Of a stretch of DNA of 64,000 nt, positions 35,422 to 43,636 are shown piece by piece (within the stretch, counting starts at the first letter, position 1; each line of letters opens with the position of its first letter). A model generated the notes under the pieces. It searched no databases. It was not told the DNA's origin and saw only the letters and a list, made by a program, of their open reading frames with translations. The stretch lies in contig JACKNH010000004.1 of NCBI GenBank assembly GCA_024234975.1, positions 248,001-312,000 on the forward strand, given 5' to 3'. Position numbers and translations under genes: made by a program. The stretch is from Gammaproteobacteria bacterium (GTDB lineage Bacteria > Pseudomonadota > Gammaproteobacteria > Ga0077536).

Positions 35422-37308
35422 TTACGGCAAGGCGAAGGTGATGATCGCATCGCTGGTCACCGGACTGTTGATGAAGCTGCCACCGGTTGCGATCACTGTA
35501 ACGTACTGCCTGCCGTCCGCGCCCCGGTAAGTGATCGGTGTGGCATGCGCCGATGCCGGCAGATCGACGGTCCAGAGTTCGGCACCGGTCCGCGAATCAA
35601 ACGCGCGAAATCGACTGTCGTCAGTAGCACCGATGAAGACCAGGCCACCGGCCGTGGCTATCGGTCCGCCGACATTGGGTCGACCGGTGCCTCGGATGTC
35701 CTCCGGCAGCGCATCACTGACACCAAGCGTGGTTTGCCAGGCCACCTTGCCAGTTGCGGTATCCACTGCGCTCAATTGTCCCCATGGGGGTTGCTGGCAT
35801 GGCAGGCGTGTATCGGGCTGCTGGAAACGCGCGTTGACCGGTCCGAGCGTGACCGGCAACGGCCCGTCGCCGGTTGCGGCGACGAGGGATATGACCTGGC
35901 CAAGGTCTGATGTGTTGATGAACAGGTATCCAAGCCCTGGATCGAGTGCGGCGCCACCCCAGTTGTTGCCACCCTGGAAGCCGGGAAAGGCAATCGTCGT
36001 ACGGTTGAAGCCGAACGGGACATACAGGCCCCCCGCCCGCATTTCGTTTTGCATGATCCAGTCGCGGCACCATTGCGTATGTTCAACAGTCAGCGTCGCG
36101 AGATCACGCTGCAGGTCGAAACCGGTGCGGGCCAGGGGCGGCGTCGCCACCGGGAACGGTTGTGTCGGCGAAGTGACTTCTCCCGGCACGTCGCTTGTTG
36201 GTACAACGCGTTCCTCGATCGGATGCAACGGTTTGCCGGTGATCCGATCGAGTACGAAGACGAGGCTGTTCTTTGACGTGACGGCGACGGCGGGCACCGC
36301 GCTGCCATCGACTTCCATGTCGAACAACAAGGGTGGCGCCTGCAAATCGTTATCCCAGATGTCGTGATGGACGACCTGGAAGTGCCAGCGGTAGGCACCG
36401 GTCGCGGCATCCACTGCAACGAGCGAGGTGCCGTACAGATTGTCACCCTTGCGGTCGCCGCCGTAGCGATCATAGGCAGGCGCGCCGAATGGCAGGTACG
36501 CGATTCCGCGCTCGTCATCGACGGTGATGAACCCCCAGACGTTGACACCCGAGCGGCGGTCCGCGCTACCGCTTTCCCAAGTATCGTAGCCCGGTTCGCC
36601 CGGGCGCGGAACGCTGTGAAACGTCCAGCGCAGTTCGCCGGTGCGGATATCCCAGGCGCGGACATCACCAGGATTGCCGAGTGGCGGGTACTCCTGGGTG
36701 GCTGAGCCGGTGATGACCAGGTCGCGCCAGACGACGGGCGGCGAAGTCATGCCGAACGGCGGACCGCGATCCTGCGCTGTGCCCGGATAAGTCATATCGA
36801 CTACCCCGTTGTCCCCGAATCCCGCTGCCGGAACGCCCGTTCCGGCATCCAGGGCAATCAGGCGACCGTCGCGCGTGCCAAACACGATGCGGGCAGCTGC
36901 GCTGCCGTCGCCCGGCCAGTATTCAACCCCGCGCAGTGAAGGGCGGCCACTCTCAGGAACCGTGTAGGCCCAGAGTTTCTCGCCGGTGACGGGGTCCAGT
37001 GCCACCACCTGTGAATATGGCGTCGAAACGTACATGCGGCCATCCACGACCAGCGGTGTCGCCTGGCCGGCGAGAAATCGCGCCGCGCGCCGTGCCGCCA
37101 TGGGGGTGGCGGCTGCCGGAACTTCCGGTCGCATGTGGTAGGTCCAGGCAACCTCAAGGTTGGTGACGTTGGCCGCAGTGATGTCGGCGAGCGTGGAAAA
37201 CCTCATGCCACCTTTGTCATGACCGTAGGTCGGCCAGTCGCCGGTAGCGCCGAAAGCGATTCCTGTGGTCAACAAGGTGGTGGTGAGGAACAGCTGGTAG
37301 CGTGCCAT
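35422..37308 (-). CDS. PQQ-dependent (quinate/shikimate- or glucose-type) dehydrogenase
   Basis: 628 residues with a signal peptide (MARYQLFLTTTLLTTGIAFG) and an eight-bladed quinoprotein propeller (DWPTYGHDKGGMRFSTLADITAANV, tryptophan-docking repeats such as VTGEKLWAY, TGELRWTF, TGAYRWHF). It resembles the Gcd/QuiA family but has neither the membrane domain of Gcd/QuiA nor a fused haem domain, so electrons must go to a separate acceptor; a c-type cytochrome is encoded at 39847. Shikimate-pathway neighbours suggest quinate or shikimate as substrate (inference). ATG preceded by GGAGAACATCG. Divergent from aroQ with an operator between. Confidence 0.85.
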   Translation of the reverse strand: MARYQLFLTTTLLTTGIAFGATGDWPTYGHDKGGMRFSTLADITAANVTNLEVAWTYHMRPEVPAAATPMAARRAARFLAGQATPLVVDGRMYVSTPYSQVVALDPVTGEKLWAYTVPESGRPSLRGVEYWPGDGSAAARIVFGTRDGRLIALDAGTGVPAAGFGDNGVVDMTYPGTAQDRGPPFGMTSPPVVWRDLVITGSATQEYPPLGNPGDVRAWDIRTGELRWTFHSVPRPGEPGYDTWESGSADRRSGVNVWGFITVDDERGIAYLPFGAPAYDRYGGDRKGDNLYGTSLVAVDAATGAYRWHFQVVHHDIWDNDLQAPPLLFDMEVDGSAVPAVAVTSKNSLVFVLDRITGKPLHPIEERVVPTSDVPGEVTSPTQPFPVATPPLARTGFDLQRDLATLTVEHTQWCRDWIMQNEMRAGGLYVPFGFNRTTIAFPGFQGGNNWGGAALDPGLGYLFINTSDLGQVISLVAATGDGPLPVTLGPVNARFQQPDTRLPCQQPPWGQLSAVDTATGKVAWQTTLGVSDALPEDIRGTGRPNVGGPIATAGGLVFIGATDDSRFRAFDSRTGAELWTVDLPASAHATPITYRGADGRQYVTVIATGGSFINSPVTSDAIITFALP

Positions 37309-37340
37309 CGATGTTCTCCGACATTGATTCGACGTATAAT

Positions 37341-37358
37341 GTACGAACTAGTCCGTTT
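37341..37358. promoter_or_regulatory. operator A (18-bp inverted repeat) between PQQ dehydrogenase and aroQ
   Basis: GTACGAA-CTAG-TCCGTTT. It begins one base after a perfect TATAAT at 37335-37340 on the plus strand, so a bound protein would block transcription of aroQ and probably the divergent dehydrogenase. One of six sites of the same 7-4-7 design in the island. Confidence 0.75.
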
Positions 37359-37438
37359 AACACAAGGGACGGCGCTGTGCCATCGAGGCAGCCGTTGTTG
37401 CGACGATGAGCGCTCCCTGTCGACATCAGGAATAACCA

Positions 37439-37900
37439 ATGACACCGACACTATTCGTGCTCAACGGTCCGAATCTCGAATGGCTGGGTCAGCGCGAACC
37501 GGAAATCTACGGTCGAGACACGCTGGCTGACGTGGAACAGGCGTGCCACCGGGCCGCTGAAAAAGCCGGATTCGCTTTGCGGTTCCACCAGACAAACGCC
37601 GAACATGAAATGCTCGCACTGATCCACGAAGCACGCCTGGGCGGAAACGGTTTGGTCATCAACCCGGCCGGTTTCAGCTATGCGGCGTACCCCGTTCTCG
37701 ATGCGCTGCGTATGTGCAAGATTCCCGTGATCGAAGTGCATATCAGCAACCTCCACCGGCGTGAAACCGAATGGCGCTCGCGTTCAATCATGACCCAGGT
37801 TGTGACCGGCATGATCACCGGGCTGGGTACGCACGGTTATGTATTGGCGATAGAACATGTGGCGCACCTGTGCCGCGTCAGCGATCAATTGGGTTCATGA
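37439..37900 (+). CDS. aroQ: type II 3-dehydroquinate dehydratase
   Basis: 153 residues. Reversibly dehydrates 3-dehydroquinate to 3-dehydroshikimate. Active-site residues fall at the numbers of the M. tuberculosis enzyme: Arg19 and Tyr24 in QREPEIYG, Asn75 in INPAG, Glu99 and His101 in IEVHISNLHRRE. Biosynthetic aroK/aroB lie far away at the left edge, so a catabolic role in quinate use is likely. First gene of a plus-strand unit led by operator A. Confidence 0.93.
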   Translation: MTPTLFVLNGPNLEWLGQREPEIYGRDTLADVEQACHRAAEKAGFALRFHQTNAEHEMLALIHEARLGGNGLVINPAGFSYAAYPVLDALRMCKIPVIEVHISNLHRRETEWRSRSIMTQVVTGMITGLGTHGYVLAIEHVAHLCRVSDQLGS

Positions 37901-37962
37901 GTTCGTCCGTTGACGTTGAAGCCGGTGCCGCACCGGGGGTCCACCTCGCGGCAGCCGTGAGC

Positions 37963-37994
37963 GAGGCGAATTTACCCCGTGAATGATTCGCCTC
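37963..37994. other. hairpin between aroQ and the ThuA-hydrolase gene
   Basis: Perfect 9-bp stem GAGGCGAAT / ATTCGCCTC with a 14-base loop. No T-tract follows. Possible transcript-processing or attenuation signal. Confidence 0.35.
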
Positions 37995-38044
37995 CCGCCG
38001 CCCGGGGCACCGGGTGTGCTGGCCGAACCATGAGGAGAAATGTG

Positions 38045-39844
38045 ATGCAGATCGGAATTTCGGGTGTCGGACTGGTCCTGGCGCTTGGATTGTTGTCCGC
38101 GGTACAGGCCGCAACGCCTGCCGGTGGTGGCGCTCGCCAATTGCGCGATCCCTATGCCGGAAGGCACAAAGTGTTGATCATCGGCGACCTGCATACCGGT
38201 AACCAGATTGCGCACGACGCTGTCAGCCATGCGCTGGCGAGGCTGGAGCAGCTCGGCCGTCGCGACGGTGACTACGTCGCATTCATCCGCACCGATACGG
38301 ACCTCGTGACCAAGAGTGAAGTGTGGGGCATGGGAGACTATGCCAAAGGCGGGTCCAGGCAGGCGCCGGGACGCAATCTCGACTATTTCGATGCTGTCGT
38401 GCTGTACACCAACGGTGAGACCGAAATGACGGCTGCGCAGAAGGAGGACCTGCGCCGATTCGTGGCCGAGGATGGCAAGGGCTTGGTGGCTGTCCATACC
38501 GCTGCGGCGTCGATGTACGGTTGGCCGGAATTCGGCAACATGATTGGTGGGTACTTTGACGACCATCCCTGGAATGTGTTCGACGCACCGGTTCGGGTCG
38601 AGCGGCCGGATTCGTCGATCGTGCAGCATCTTCCGCCAGAAATGATCATGCGCGACGAGATGTATCAGTACCGTGCGCCGTATGCACGCGAGGATGTCGA
38701 TGTGCTGCTCAGCCTGGAACCGTCCCGCCTGGATCTCGCCAGTTCACGGGTTCACCGGCGCGATGCCGATTTTCCGATCGCGTGGACCAAACGTTATGGC
38801 AAGGGTCGCGTGTTTTCGTCATCGCTCGGCCATACCGACGAAGCCTGGGACGATCCACGTGTACAGACAATGTATCTGGAGGCGATCAAGTGGGTGCTCG
38901 GCGTGACCGACGACGAGGTTCAGCCGCACGCCGCTCCGCCGCCTGTCGGTCCCGCCTACGTGCCGGCCTCGGTCGCGCAGGGGAGTGGCCCTTACAAGGC
39001 GGTGATGGTGGTGGAACCTTCGCTGCCGACCCACACGGTCTACCGTCCGCAGACATTGCCGGAAGCTGCCGAAGGCGCATTGCCGATTGTGGCCTGGGCC
39101 AACGGTGCCTGCGTCAATTACGGCAACCGGTTTCGCTACTTCCTTACCGAAATTGCCTCGCACGGCTATCTCGCGGTGGCGATTGGTCCGCCAGGTTCAC
39201 CGGCGCTGGAGTCGACGCCCGCGCTGCCGCCGGTCATCGGCCAGTCGGCGGATCCGGCCGAGCGGACGCCGCCGACCCACGCAGTTCAACTCATCGATGC
39301 CATCGACTGGGCGATTGCCCAGAACAGCGAGCCGGGGAGTCCGTATTTTCGCCGGCTGGATACGAGCAAAATCGCCGTGATGGGGCAGTCTTGCGGTGGC
39401 CTGCAGGCGATAGTCGCGGCGGCCGATCCGCGCGTGACGACAACCATGATCTGGAATAGCGGTACCTTCGAAGGACGTGATGGCCTGCCCGGCGCCCCGG
39501 CAACGCGTGCCAGTCTTGCAGGGTTTCATGGGCCGGTCGCCTACATTTCCGGCGACGAGTCGGACGTCGCGTTCAAGAATTCCGAGGCCGACTTCGAACT
39601 GATAGATCAGGTACCGGTGTTCCGGGCGTGGAAAAACGGCGTCGGTCATTCCGGGACCTACCGCGAAGCCGCTGGTGGCGCATTCGCACCGGTCGCCATC
39701 GCCTGGCTCGATTGGCATCTGAAAGGCCGCCTGCAACAGGCAGCGATGTTTGTCGGGCGCGAGTGCGCACTGTGCACAATGCCTCAGTGGCAGGTGAAAA
39801 CCAGAGGATTCGAAGTATTCGAAGGCCTCGGGTCGGCCCGTTGA
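38045..39844 (+). CDS. ThuA-like domain fused to alpha/beta hydrolase (secreted)
   Basis: 599 residues with a signal (VGLVLALGLLSAVQA). Residues about 30-290 form a ThuA-type domain (HKVLIIGDLHTGNQ..., LVAVHTAAASMYGWPEFG, FDDHPWN, SSLGHTDEAWDD). Residues about 310-590 form an alpha/beta hydrolase with nucleophile Ser in VMGQSCGGLQA, Asp in YISGDESDV and His in GVGHSGTY. The ATG at 38045 has a good GAGGAG. The two domains are separately known, and this fusion order is unfamiliar to me. Probably periplasmic ester or sugar-ester hydrolysis in the island, between aroQ and the cytochrome gene. Confidence 0.82.
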   Translation: MQIGISGVGLVLALGLLSAVQAATPAGGGARQLRDPYAGRHKVLIIGDLHTGNQIAHDAVSHALARLEQLGRRDGDYVAFIRTDTDLVTKSEVWGMGDYAKGGSRQAPGRNLDYFDAVVLYTNGETEMTAAQKEDLRRFVAEDGKGLVAVHTAAASMYGWPEFGNMIGGYFDDHPWNVFDAPVRVERPDSSIVQHLPPEMIMRDEMYQYRAPYAREDVDVLLSLEPSRLDLASSRVHRRDADFPIAWTKRYGKGRVFSSSLGHTDEAWDDPRVQTMYLEAIKWVLGVTDDEVQPHAAPPPVGPAYVPASVAQGSGPYKAVMVVEPSLPTHTVYRPQTLPEAAEGALPIVAWANGACVNYGNRFRYFLTEIASHGYLAVAIGPPGSPALESTPALPPVIGQSADPAERTPPTHAVQLIDAIDWAIAQNSEPGSPYFRRLDTSKIAVMGQSCGGLQAIVAAADPRVTTTMIWNSGTFEGRDGLPGAPATRASLAGFHGPVAYISGDESDVAFKNSEADFELIDQVPVFRAWKNGVGHSGTYREAAGGAFAPVAIAWLDWHLKGRLQQAAMFVGRECALCTMPQWQVKTRGFEVFEGLGSAR

Positions 39845-39846
39845 TC

Positions 39847-40248
39847 ATGGCCGGGCGTTGCCGCTGGATCCCGGTCATGCGTGGAAGCGGCAGTGGCGGA
39901 CTTCTTCGCGAGGCCGTCAGCCACGCGGGCCGGGTTGCAGCATTGCTCTGTATGCTGCAAGCCACCACGGTGTGGCCGGCCGGGATCGCATACAGTGCCG
40001 AAATGCCGCAGGCAGCTGCCGGCGGGGCTGACACGCCCGGTCCGGCAGCGGACGATGACCTGGAACTTGTCGTGCGCGCCTGCGCGGTGTGTCATCCGAT
40101 CGAACTTGTCATCAGCCAGCCGCGTACCGATGACGAATGGGACGAACTCATCCTGCGAATGGTCGATCACGGCGCCGTCGCCAACGACGACGAGCAGTGG
40201 CGAATTCTCGAATACTTTCTGCGGCATTACGCCAGGGACAATGACTGA
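39847..40248 (+). CDS. small c-type cytochrome
   Basis: 133 residues starting two bases after the hydrolase stop. A signal-like hydrophobic stretch (VAALLCMLQATTVWPAGIAYSA) precedes a single haem motif CAVCH and a short helical region. Plausible electron acceptor for the cofactor-only PQQ dehydrogenase encoded divergently upstream. Confidence 0.75.
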   Translation: MAGRCRWIPVMRGSGSGGLLREAVSHAGRVAALLCMLQATTVWPAGIAYSAEMPQAAAGGADTPGPAADDDLELVVRACAVCHPIELVISQPRTDDEWDELILRMVDHGAVANDDEQWRILEYFLRHYARDND

Positions 40249-40317
40249 TACTGCAGCGGCCGAGCCGAGAGTTCGCGGGTCGGTGGTTGTGGGCGGCGGG
40301 CAATACAATCGACGATG

Positions 40318-40335
40318 GGGCAACCGTGGTTGCCC
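40318..40335. other. hairpin downstream of the cytochrome gene
   Basis: GGGCAACC / GGTTGCCC stem with a GT loop in the convergent gap between the cytochrome gene and TonB receptor 1. No clear T-tract, so a possible but weak terminator. Confidence 0.4.
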
Positions 40336-40374
40336 GATCACTGGCAGCGCACGTATAAGTAGTCCCGCACGCAA

Positions 40375-40398
40375 GCGCCCCGGCCAGAGCCGGGGCGC
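40375..40398. terminator. strong hairpin in the convergent gap before TonB receptor 1 end
   Basis: 10-bp stem GCGCCCCGGC / GCCGGGGCGC with a CAGA loop, 29 bases beyond the minus-strand receptor stop. Could stop transcription in either direction; neither side has a strong U-tract. Confidence 0.55.
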
Positions 40399-40426
40399 AG
40401 CATTACATCAACGCACTAACGCAAAC

Positions 40427-43342
40427 CTAGAACTTGGTGCGTAAGCCGACTGAAACCACCCGCCCGATCGGGCTGGCGTTGAAGCTGTCGTAGCCGCTGT
40501 AGCCGGCGAAATTCGCATTTACGAACGGCGGGTCTTCGTCCAGCAGGTTGGAGACGTCGACGTAGACCTTGGCCTCGCCGAAACCGAACAGATCCTCGAA
40601 CGTGTATGCCACGTTCAGATCGACCGTGGTGAACGACGATACCGGGCGACCCCCACTGATCGGTATGCCAAGCGAATTGCGCTCGACCGGATAGCCGGTG
40701 TTATCGGTACCGAACAGGCCACGGTTTTCATAGCCGTCGGTGTAGTTCACGTACAGGTGGGAGTTGAAGTTGCGGTAGTCCCAACCGAGATGGCCACGCG
40801 CTTCGAGCTTGATCGACTGGAAGGTCGTGAACACACCGGCGGTACCCAGCGCATCAAACACTTCGCCGCCCGCGCCATTGAACCCGTCGAACTTGAGCTT
40901 GCGGGTAAACGCGCCGCCGATGGTGAAGCTGCCGGCGCGTTCGGTATCGAACGTGTAGTTCATATCAAAATCGATACCGGCCACATCGAGATTGACGACA
41001 TTGCCCTGACGGAAATCGAAGATGAAGTAGATCGGCGTGGTCGGCAGCGGCGAATTCTGCGGCAACGTACCTACCGCAGCGGCGATCTCGGCCGGGGTGG
41101 CGCCGTTTGGATACACCTGCAGCCGGGACGCCAGGTCAGGCGCCGACAGCACCAGACCGGTGCTCGGCGCAGTGACGCCGCCACGCAGATTGTTGTCCCA
41201 GTAAGTCACGCTGATCCGCAGGCCCGGGGCGAACTCCGGCGTGAAATCCGCGCCGATGCTCCAGGATTCACCGGTCTGTGCCGTCAGGCCGGCAAAGCCG
41301 CCGTTGACCTGCACCCCGGCGACATTGTTGACGCCACCGGCATTGAACGCGCAGCTCGAAGCCGTGGGATTGCAGTTCGGGATTTGTGCCGCCAGCGGAT
41401 AAGTGCTGTAAGGCACGTCGAACGCGGCGCCGCCAGCACCGCCAAACGTCGATTCGGCGGTCTGACCGAACTCGTTGGCACCGGTACTGGTGAGCGCCGG
41501 CGCAACGAACGACTTGCCCCAGTTGCCCCGAAATCGCAATCCATCCATCACTTCCCAGTTCAGCGCGATTTTCGGATTCGTGGTGGAGCCGAAGTCGCTG
41601 TAGTCATCGACGCGGCCGGCGATATTCATTTCGAGCTTGTAGACGCCAGGCACATTCATATCCGGCGATACCAGCGGTACGAACAACTCCGCGTAAGCGG
41701 ATTTGACGTCACGTGCATAGTCGAGATGCAGGAAAGCCGAATTGGCGCTGTGGGGGCCAAGTTGGGTGGGCGACACCTTGTCCTGGCTGATGCCGTAGTC
41801 GATGTATTCACCCCCGACTGCAATCTTGACCACACCTGCAGGTAATTCGAACACATCGCCATCAACCTTGGCATAGACATTGGTCATCCGCTGTATCGCT
41901 TGCGTGAACTCGCGCGAATCAGTCAGGAATGCCTTGGTCGCCGCTGACGTGCCGTTGCCGAATGGATCGATTGCATTGTCAGGGGTCAGCACCATCGTGA
42001 CAGTGGTCGGGACGCCGTTGACGTTTGCGCTGGTCCGGCCATTCATCGCCAGATTCAGGCACGACCCGCACAGGTAATCGATGTTCTCCACCCGCGATCG
42101 GTCGCGGCCATGAATCGCGCCAATGTTGAACGACCAGGCATCTGAGAGCTGGTACTCGGCGTCGCCACGGAAATACAGCGTTTCCGCCGTACCGTCCTGG
42201 TGGGCGCCTGAGCCGAGCACACCGTCAGCCAGGAAATTGAGGCGCCCGCTGGTGGCGCCGGTGCCCGCCGGTGCAACGAAGAACGGGTTATTGGAAAACC
42301 CGGCCGGCGCACCCGAACCGTAGATGGTGATGTTTGAGCCGCTGCCACGTTGCACGTTGCGGCTGGTCTCGCGATTGGAATAAATGACATCGCCGGTCAG
42401 GCGCAGCCGGTCACTGAGATCCTGCTGTGCAGACACCAGAACGTTGTGCCGCAGTTCGGACGGCACGATGTCATAGGTGTCACGGCTGTCACAGTCCGCC
42501 GTGCTGGCGGCAAAGTCCCGCGCGGCGGCACTGGACAGGCCCGCGCCACTGTACGGTGAGAAATACGTCAGGCCGGTGGCGGTGTCGGTGAACGCCGGCG
42601 TCCGGCATTGGTTGCTGTTGGCCTGGTTGGTGCCGCCCAGGGCGGTGTGATCCCAGTTGGTGTAGTCACGGTCGCTGGCACGCAGGTTTGATCGGTCGGA
42701 ATAGTTGTAGCTGATCAGTGCCGAGCCGTTATCCCAGGCCTTGCCGAACAGCACACCGGCGGTGAACGTATCGTAGCCGTCGCCAAAGCCCTTTTGCGCG
42801 GTGAACTCCACGCCATCGACATTGCGCCGGGTGATGAAGTTGATTACGCCCGCGACCGCATCCGAGCCATACACTGACGACGCACCATCCGCCAGTACCT
42901 CTACACGCTCCAATGCGAGCGGCGCAACGATGTTCGGATCCCCAAGTACGTGATTCACACCGCCGACCGGCAGACGGTGCCCGTTCAGCAGAATCAGGGT
43001 CGAGTTCGATGCCGACGCTCCCAGGCTGTGAATGGTCGGTGCGTTGGTTGCCGAGCCGTCGAAACTGCCAAACCCACCCTGTCCCGCGGTGTTGTTGCCA
43101 ACCACCGCCGGTACTGTTTTCAGTACCTGTTGCACGGTTTGGGCGCCAATGGATTCGAGCTCATCGCGACCGACGGTCATGATGGTGGCGCCGACCGGCG
43201 CGACGCCTTTCAAGCTGGTGCCGGTAATGATGATTTCTTCCGGTATCGATCCGGAATCCGCTTGCGCAAATGCCCCGAAGCTGCTGCCAACGGCCAACGC
43301 AGCGACCGATGTGCGCAAAGCACTACGATTCAGATTTCGCAT
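40427..43342 (-). CDS. TonB-dependent receptor 1
   Basis: 971 residues. Signal sequence (SALRTSVAALAVGSSFGAFAQA), TonB-box-like EEIIITGTS, plug domain (VGRDELESIGAQTVQQVLKTVPAVV ... ILLNGHRLP), and a 22-strand barrel ending in Phe (VVSVGLRTKF). Imports a bulky ligand, probably a plant phenolic ester or sugar given the island context. ATG at 43342 has AAGGTGGGG upstream; longer starts have no signal peptide. An operator-like site (E) and a 26-bp palindrome lie upstream. Confidence 0.92.
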   Translation of the reverse strand: MRNLNRSALRTSVAALAVGSSFGAFAQADSGSIPEEIIITGTSLKGVAPVGATIMTVGRDELESIGAQTVQQVLKTVPAVVGNNTAGQGGFGSFDGSATNAPTIHSLGASASNSTLILLNGHRLPVGGVNHVLGDPNIVAPLALERVEVLADGASSVYGSDAVAGVINFITRRNVDGVEFTAQKGFGDGYDTFTAGVLFGKAWDNGSALISYNYSDRSNLRASDRDYTNWDHTALGGTNQANSNQCRTPAFTDTATGLTYFSPYSGAGLSSAAARDFAASTADCDSRDTYDIVPSELRHNVLVSAQQDLSDRLRLTGDVIYSNRETSRNVQRGSGSNITIYGSGAPAGFSNNPFFVAPAGTGATSGRLNFLADGVLGSGAHQDGTAETLYFRGDAEYQLSDAWSFNIGAIHGRDRSRVENIDYLCGSCLNLAMNGRTSANVNGVPTTVTMVLTPDNAIDPFGNGTSAATKAFLTDSREFTQAIQRMTNVYAKVDGDVFELPAGVVKIAVGGEYIDYGISQDKVSPTQLGPHSANSAFLHLDYARDVKSAYAELFVPLVSPDMNVPGVYKLEMNIAGRVDDYSDFGSTTNPKIALNWEVMDGLRFRGNWGKSFVAPALTSTGANEFGQTAESTFGGAGGAAFDVPYSTYPLAAQIPNCNPTASSCAFNAGGVNNVAGVQVNGGFAGLTAQTGESWSIGADFTPEFAPGLRISVTYWDNNLRGGVTAPSTGLVLSAPDLASRLQVYPNGATPAEIAAAVGTLPQNSPLPTTPIYFIFDFRQGNVVNLDVAGIDFDMNYTFDTERAGSFTIGGAFTRKLKFDGFNGAGGEVFDALGTAGVFTTFQSIKLEARGHLGWDYRNFNSHLYVNYTDGYENRGLFGTDNTGYPVERNSLGIPISGGRPVSSFTTVDLNVAYTFEDLFGFGEAKVYVDVSNLLDEDPPFVNANFAGYSGYDSFNASPIGRVVSVGLRTKF

Positions 43343-43392
43343 GATGATCCCCACCTTCCTTTCGCCATGAATAACTGCGCCGGATTGCGACC

Positions 43393-43418
43393 ATCCGTGT
43401 ACCAATTGGTACACGGAT
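43393..43418. promoter_or_regulatory. perfect 26-bp palindrome upstream of TonB receptor 1
   Basis: Half-sequence ATCCGTGTACCAA, followed exactly by its reverse complement. It lies 51-76 bases upstream of the receptor ATG and downstream of the predicted promoter. The core GTACCAA half-sites resemble those of the island operators but abut without the 4-bp spacer, so it may bind a different protein or form an mRNA hairpin. Confidence 0.7.
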
Positions 43419-43469
43419 TTTCCAAAAGCGGCGATTTCCCCTGAAAATTGACTGACAGACTGCAATACT

Positions 43470-43487
43470 GAAGTAACCGGATAGTAC
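43470..43487 (-). promoter_or_regulatory. operator E and promoter of TonB receptor 1
   Basis: GAAGTAA-CCGG-ATAGTAC on the plus strand. Read on the minus strand, TTTACA (43509-43504) and TACTAT (43486-43481) are separated by 17 bases, a good promoter for the receptor whose -10 lies inside the operator. Confidence 0.65.
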
Positions 43488-43636
43488 ATTTTGCGGATTT
43501 TTGTGTAAAGCCGGTGACGCGGCCCGGCTGGATGCTGGACGGTGAAGAACCGGGGCGCCCGCGACTACGGCGGGACGCGTGGTCGCGGGCAGGGGGTAGG
43601 TTCCGGAGCGCCGGCGCGAGCAGCGCTCCGGTTGGG

